This document shows positions 54,838 through 57,367 of a stretch of 57,367 nucleotides of DNA, in pieces. Both the position numbers and the translations under genes were made by a program. The stretch is taken from NCBI GenBank assembly GCA_023227945.1, contig JALOCC010000007.1, forward strand, positions 1 through 57,367. Reading direction: 5' to 3'. The DNA is from Candidatus Omnitrophota bacterium. Its GTDB lineage: Bacteria > Omnitrophota > Gorgyraeia > Duberdicusellales > 4484-171. Position 1 is the stretch's first letter, and every line of letters begins with the position of its first letter. Below the pieces are notes generated by a model that was not told the DNA's origin, made no database searches, and was given only the letters and a program-made list of their open reading frames with translations.

Positions 54838-55494
54838 CTATCTAAAAAGTAGTTTTACGCCGAGCGCGATAAGCAAAATTGCACATACTATCCTGAGGAC
54901 AAGTTTAGATTTTTCTGATTTCAATATTTTATTTAAAAATCCTGACAAAATCCCTGAAAAGCTGCCAAGGATAAGTATCGTTGATACAAATGTGCCCAGG
55001 CCAAAGAAAAATGCATAAAACATCCCCATCAACACATTTTTCGACATTATACCGATTTCAAATAACAATATCGTCAGCGGAAAACAGGGAATTACCCCCA
55101 TTACAAATCCAAGCAAAAAAATATTACTTCGGCCGAAAAATCCATCTAAGAATTTACAACTCCAGGAACTTTTGTTTCTTGATAACACAATAAGGCAACC
55201 GAGAAATACGCTTATTATTCCGGCTATAGAATTGAATAATATTTTTGTCTCGGCGTGAATAAATTGCCTAAAAAAACCGATAAAAGCTACCACCAAAAAC
55301 CCAAGTAAGATATAAGCCAAAAGCCTTCCTGTGGAAAATATAAAAATATCCAAGAGCGAGCGCCAAAACTTTCTTTGTGCTCCGGCAATATATGTGGCAA
55401 GCAACGGTGTACAGGACAAAAAACACGGGCCGGATATATTAAAAGTAAAACCTATTGCGAAAAGTTGAAAAGCAGTAACTATAGTGGCATGCAT
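54838..55494 (-). CDS. CcdA/DsbD/TauE-like membrane protein
   Basis: 218 residues, six membrane helices. The opening GPCFLSCTPLLATYIAG and the later MGVIPCFPLTILLFEIG show paired Cys-Pro positions of the DsbD/CcdA transmembrane electron-transfer fold, though it may be annotated as SafE/TauE-type. A role in passing electrons to the periplasm is likely. The adjacent radical SAM protein carries a secretion-like signal, which would make such an enzyme a fitting neighbour, but this is only context. Confidence 0.82.
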   Translation of the reverse strand: MHATIVTAFQLFAIGFTFNISGPCFLSCTPLLATYIAGAQRKFWRSLLDIFIFSTGRLLAYILLGFLVVAFIGFFRQFIHAETKILFNSIAGIISVFLGCLIVLSRNKSSWSCKFLDGFFGRSNIFLLGFVMGVIPCFPLTILLFEIGIMSKNVLMGMFYAFFFGLGTFVSTILILGSFSGILSGFLNKILKSEKSKLVLRIVCAILLIALGVKLLFR

Positions 55495-55510
55495 AGTTTA
55501 ATTAAACAAA

Positions 55511-55600
55511 ACGGATACTCGATACTGGATGATAGATACTCGTTGAGGTTTTTGCCAAAAATTTTTACTAGCATCTAGTATCCGGCATCTAGCATCTAAT
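55511..55600. repeat. Fold-back of GATACTCGATACTGGATG type
   Basis: Left arm GGATACTCGATACTGGATGA; right arm CTAGCATCTAGTATCCGGCA then TCTAGCATCTAAT. Imperfect inverted repeat of a short motif, between the CcdA-like and radical SAM genes. Confidence 0.65.
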
Positions 55601-55606
55601 TAGTTT

Positions 55607-56695
55607 TCAGTTATCTTCCCATATTCCTGCAATTTTATATCCACAAAACTTACACTTACCTTCTTTAATATTATTTTGAAGAATGCTGTAACCAATTCTG
55701 CCTACAACTACTTTTTTACAATTCGGACAATAGGTGTTTTCCTGTGGGTGCCCCGGAACATTACCGATATAAACATACTTTAACCCTACTTCTTTTGCAA
55801 TATCATAAGCCTCTTCAAGCTTTGCTGTTGGCGTGGGCGGAAGATTTTGCAGTTTAAAAGACGGCATAAAACGGCTAAAATGCACCGGCACTTCGTCGCC
55901 AAGATTTTCTTTAATCCAAAGGCACATTTTACGAATCTCTTGCGGATTATCATTCTGCCCGGGAATTATAAGATTGGTTATTTCAAGCCATACTCCTTCT
56001 TTTCTTATTGTTTTAAGCGCCGCTAAAACCGGCTCTAACTCTGCCGTCATTCCCATTTTGTTATAAAATTCTTTATTGAAGCCTTTTAAGTCGATGTTAA
56101 CTGCGTCCATATACTTAAGAAGCGCTATAAGAGGCTCTTCATTTATATAGCCACAACTGTGCATACCGTTTTTTAAACCCTGCGCCTTGGCAAGCCTGCA
56201 TATATCAAGCATATATTCATAGAATACCGTTGGCTCGGTGTAGGTATAAACAATAAAAGGAGAGCCTGCTTGCTCTGCCGCGCTTACTACATCCATAGGA
56301 GACATATGGTAATTTTCGGTTTCATCGGGCTTTGATTGTGATATCTGCCAGTTCTGACAAAAAAGACACCGCATATTGCAGCCGGCAACAGCTATAGAAA
56401 AGGCTGACGTTGCGGGCAACACATGGAAAAAAGGTTTCTTTTCGATTGGATCAACGTGCACTGCTATAGGGTTTCCATACCCAAGCGAATAAAGTTTGCC
56501 GTCTTTATTTATTCTTACGGTACATATACCGCGTTGCCCCGAAGAAAGCGTGCATTTTCTCGGACACAGCTGACACTGCACCGATTTTTCTCCTATGGCT
56601 TGCCAGTAAAGCGCGGGGTGCGGCTTTTCTTCTGTAAATGCCGCAAGAGAGGCTAAAAGCATTAGCATTAAGCAGGTAAATACCTTTTGTTTCAT
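55607..56695 (-). CDS. amrS: AmmeMemoRadiSam-type radical SAM protein with N-terminal signal
   Basis: 362 residues. The radical SAM core AVAGCNMRCLFCQNWQISQS (CxxxCxxC) lies behind an N-terminal CQLCPRKC pair; zinc ribbon CPNCKK...CKFCGYK at the C-terminus. This matches the AmrS/PflA-like family. It starts MKQKVFTCLMLMLLASLAAF, a signal-like hydrophobic run, odd for a radical SAM enzyme that needs a reducing cytoplasm. No AmmeMemo partner gene is visible. The ATG is the only reasonable start for the run. Confidence 0.88.
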   Translation of the reverse strand: MKQKVFTCLMLMLLASLAAFTEEKPHPALYWQAIGEKSVQCQLCPRKCTLSSGQRGICTVRINKDGKLYSLGYGNPIAVHVDPIEKKPFFHVLPATSAFSIAVAGCNMRCLFCQNWQISQSKPDETENYHMSPMDVVSAAEQAGSPFIVYTYTEPTVFYEYMLDICRLAKAQGLKNGMHSCGYINEEPLIALLKYMDAVNIDLKGFNKEFYNKMGMTAELEPVLAALKTIRKEGVWLEITNLIIPGQNDNPQEIRKMCLWIKENLGDEVPVHFSRFMPSFKLQNLPPTPTAKLEEAYDIAKEVGLKYVYIGNVPGHPQENTYCPNCKKVVVGRIGYSILQNNIKEGKCKFCGYKIAGIWEDN

Positions 56696-56714
56696 TAATA
56701 TTATTATATCATTT

Positions 56715-57029
56715 TTAATGCTGTAATTTCAAAGTTTTACTTAAACTAAATAATCGGGCCATCTTACGCATTAAAATATCGCCGCTACCTGTTAGTAGGC
56801 AGACGTCAACCACATCGTAAAGTTTTTGAAGCTGCTTTATAATTTGCTCGATATTCTCCTCCTGTTTAATAATTAAGTAGATATGGCTTTTAGCAGACCT
56901 TTTTAAAGGAACACACAAAATCCCTTCAAGATTAAAATTCCTTCGCGAAAAAAGCCCGGTTATGTGCGACATAACACCGGCGTGATTATTAACGGTAAGG
57001 TCGATAATATAATTTTTCATTTTATTCAT
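56715..57029 (-). CDS. ilvN: Acetolactate synthase small subunit (short form)
   Basis: 104 residues. ACT domain: DLTVNNHAGVMSHITGLFSR and NFNLEGILCVPLKRSAKSHI. It gives valine feedback control to the large subunit. It overlaps the end of the large-subunit gene by eight bases. The second domain of long IlvH-type subunits is absent, as in IlvN and some short ACT subunits. The start could be residue 1 or 4 (MNKMKNY). Confidence 0.88.
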   Translation of the reverse strand: MNKMKNYIIDLTVNNHAGVMSHITGLFSRRNFNLEGILCVPLKRSAKSHIYLIIKQEENIEQIIKQLQKLYDVVDVCLLTGSGDILMRKMARLFSLSKTLKLQH

Positions 57030-57367
57030 AAATATTGCCTCCTATCATCTCCGTATTTGAACCGCCGGGCTTAACCATTGGAATAACGTTATGAGCATAG
57101 TGGATGCTGATATCGATTAATGATGGCCCTTTGGTTTTCAATGCTTTCCTTAAAATTAAATGTGCCTTTTCTCCTGAACCCAATTCGAAAGCCCGGATGC
57201 CAAATGCTTGCGCAATTTTTTTAAAAGAATGTTTAGCCAGGAATTTTGAAGCAATATATTTTTTGCCGTAAAAAAATTCCTGCTGCTGGCGGACAAGCCC
57301 TAAATGCCCGTTGTTCATTATTATGATAGTGACATTAAGGCCTAATTCAGCTAAGGTTGCCAATTCT
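57022..57367 (-). CDS. ilvB: Acetolactate synthase large subunit (C-terminal part, 5' end outside window)
   Basis: About 115 C-terminal residues are visible. IIMNNGHLGLVRQQQEFFYG is the hallmark of the thiamine-diphosphate domain end of acetohydroxyacid synthases, followed by ISIHYAHNVIPMVKPGGSNT. It makes acetolactate for branched-chain amino acids. The remaining four fifths lie beyond the right edge. It overlaps ilvN, implying coupled translation. Confidence 0.9.
   Translation of the reverse strand, partial: ELATLAELGLNVTIIIMNNGHLGLVRQQQEFFYGKKYIASKFLAKHSFKKIAQAFGIRAFELGSGEKAHLILRKALKTKGPSLIDISIHYAHNVIPMVKPGGSNTEMIGGNIYE

Overview
The window looks like a chromosome segment from a Gram-negative, probably uncultivated bacterium of the candidate phylum Omnitrophota (Omnitrophica/OP3). 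The evidence is mixed. A B. subtilis-like ispE-spoVG-glmU-prs-ctc-pth order is joined to rpsF-ssb-rpsR-rplI-dnaB. There are outer-envelope functions: a heptosyltransferase-like glycosyltransferase, lipoproteins and a YdbH/YnbE/YdbL-type set. A secreted protein carries an ATYYPAPFGVYNELRA motif that I associate with Omnitrophota. There are also two 23S-intervening-sequence-type four-helix-bundle genes. The phylum assignment is inference. No rRNA gene, CRISPR array or replication origin was seen. One intact tRNA (Gln, anticodon TTG) is present.

Layout. 1-14185 (minus strand): replication and translation genes (dnaB, L9, S18, SSB, S6, Pth, L25, Prs, GlmU), then a scrambled tRNA-Gln/GIY-YIG locus, spoVG with an inserted zinc ribbon, ispE, a split transketolase, a TPR protein, a 29-codon basic protein, hisG and a GT9 enzyme. 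14471-21596: a XRE-cupin regulator, a four-helix-bundle cassette, a CheY-like receiver and three 7TM-type histidine kinases, plus a truncated remnant of a fourth. 21599-31285 (minus): a type II polyketide/fatty-acid-like cluster. It has an intact ketosynthase, a ketosynthase homologue that has lost its Cys-His-His residues (chain-length-factor-like), an ACP, a ketoreductase and a dehydratase. Next to these lie a PP-loop enzyme, an acyl-ACP-reductase-like protein without the expected Cys, and a CrtI-like oxidoreductase. 31867-47224: YgiQ radical SAM, the secreted protein, a DegT aminotransferase, two half-size EamA transporters, a second CrtI-like oxidoreductase with a hydrolase, an acyltransferase, ureohydrolase/aminotransferase/HAD genes, ManA, and an RmlD-like protein fused to a degenerate Clp-type AAA domain. 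47331-57367: envelope genes including a YnbE-YdbL fusion, hydrolases, an orphan GroES, membrane proteins, a membrane spermidine-synthase-like protein, a CcdA/TauE-like protein, an AmrS-type radical SAM protein with an N-terminal signal, and ilvN/ilvB.

The non-coding space is unusual. Many intergenic gaps hold a fold-back (inverted) repeat built from reiterated short motifs, and several sequence families are present. The two four-helix-bundle genes each sit between such arms. One of these families also occurs as copies with no gene, the relationship expected between an autonomous element and its MITE-like derivatives. A second class of short palindromes with a central GAA/TTC loop is inserted in the anticodon-loop and D-arm coding positions of a tRNA-Gln copy and at several other sites.

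Most likely working units: the translation/replication operon; the KS pair, ACP, KR and DH building a polyene or modified acyl chain that the flanking redox and PP-loop enzymes could tailor; the RR/HK block next to that cluster as a possible sensor; and the YdbH-like/YnbE-YdbL set for lipid traffic between the membranes.
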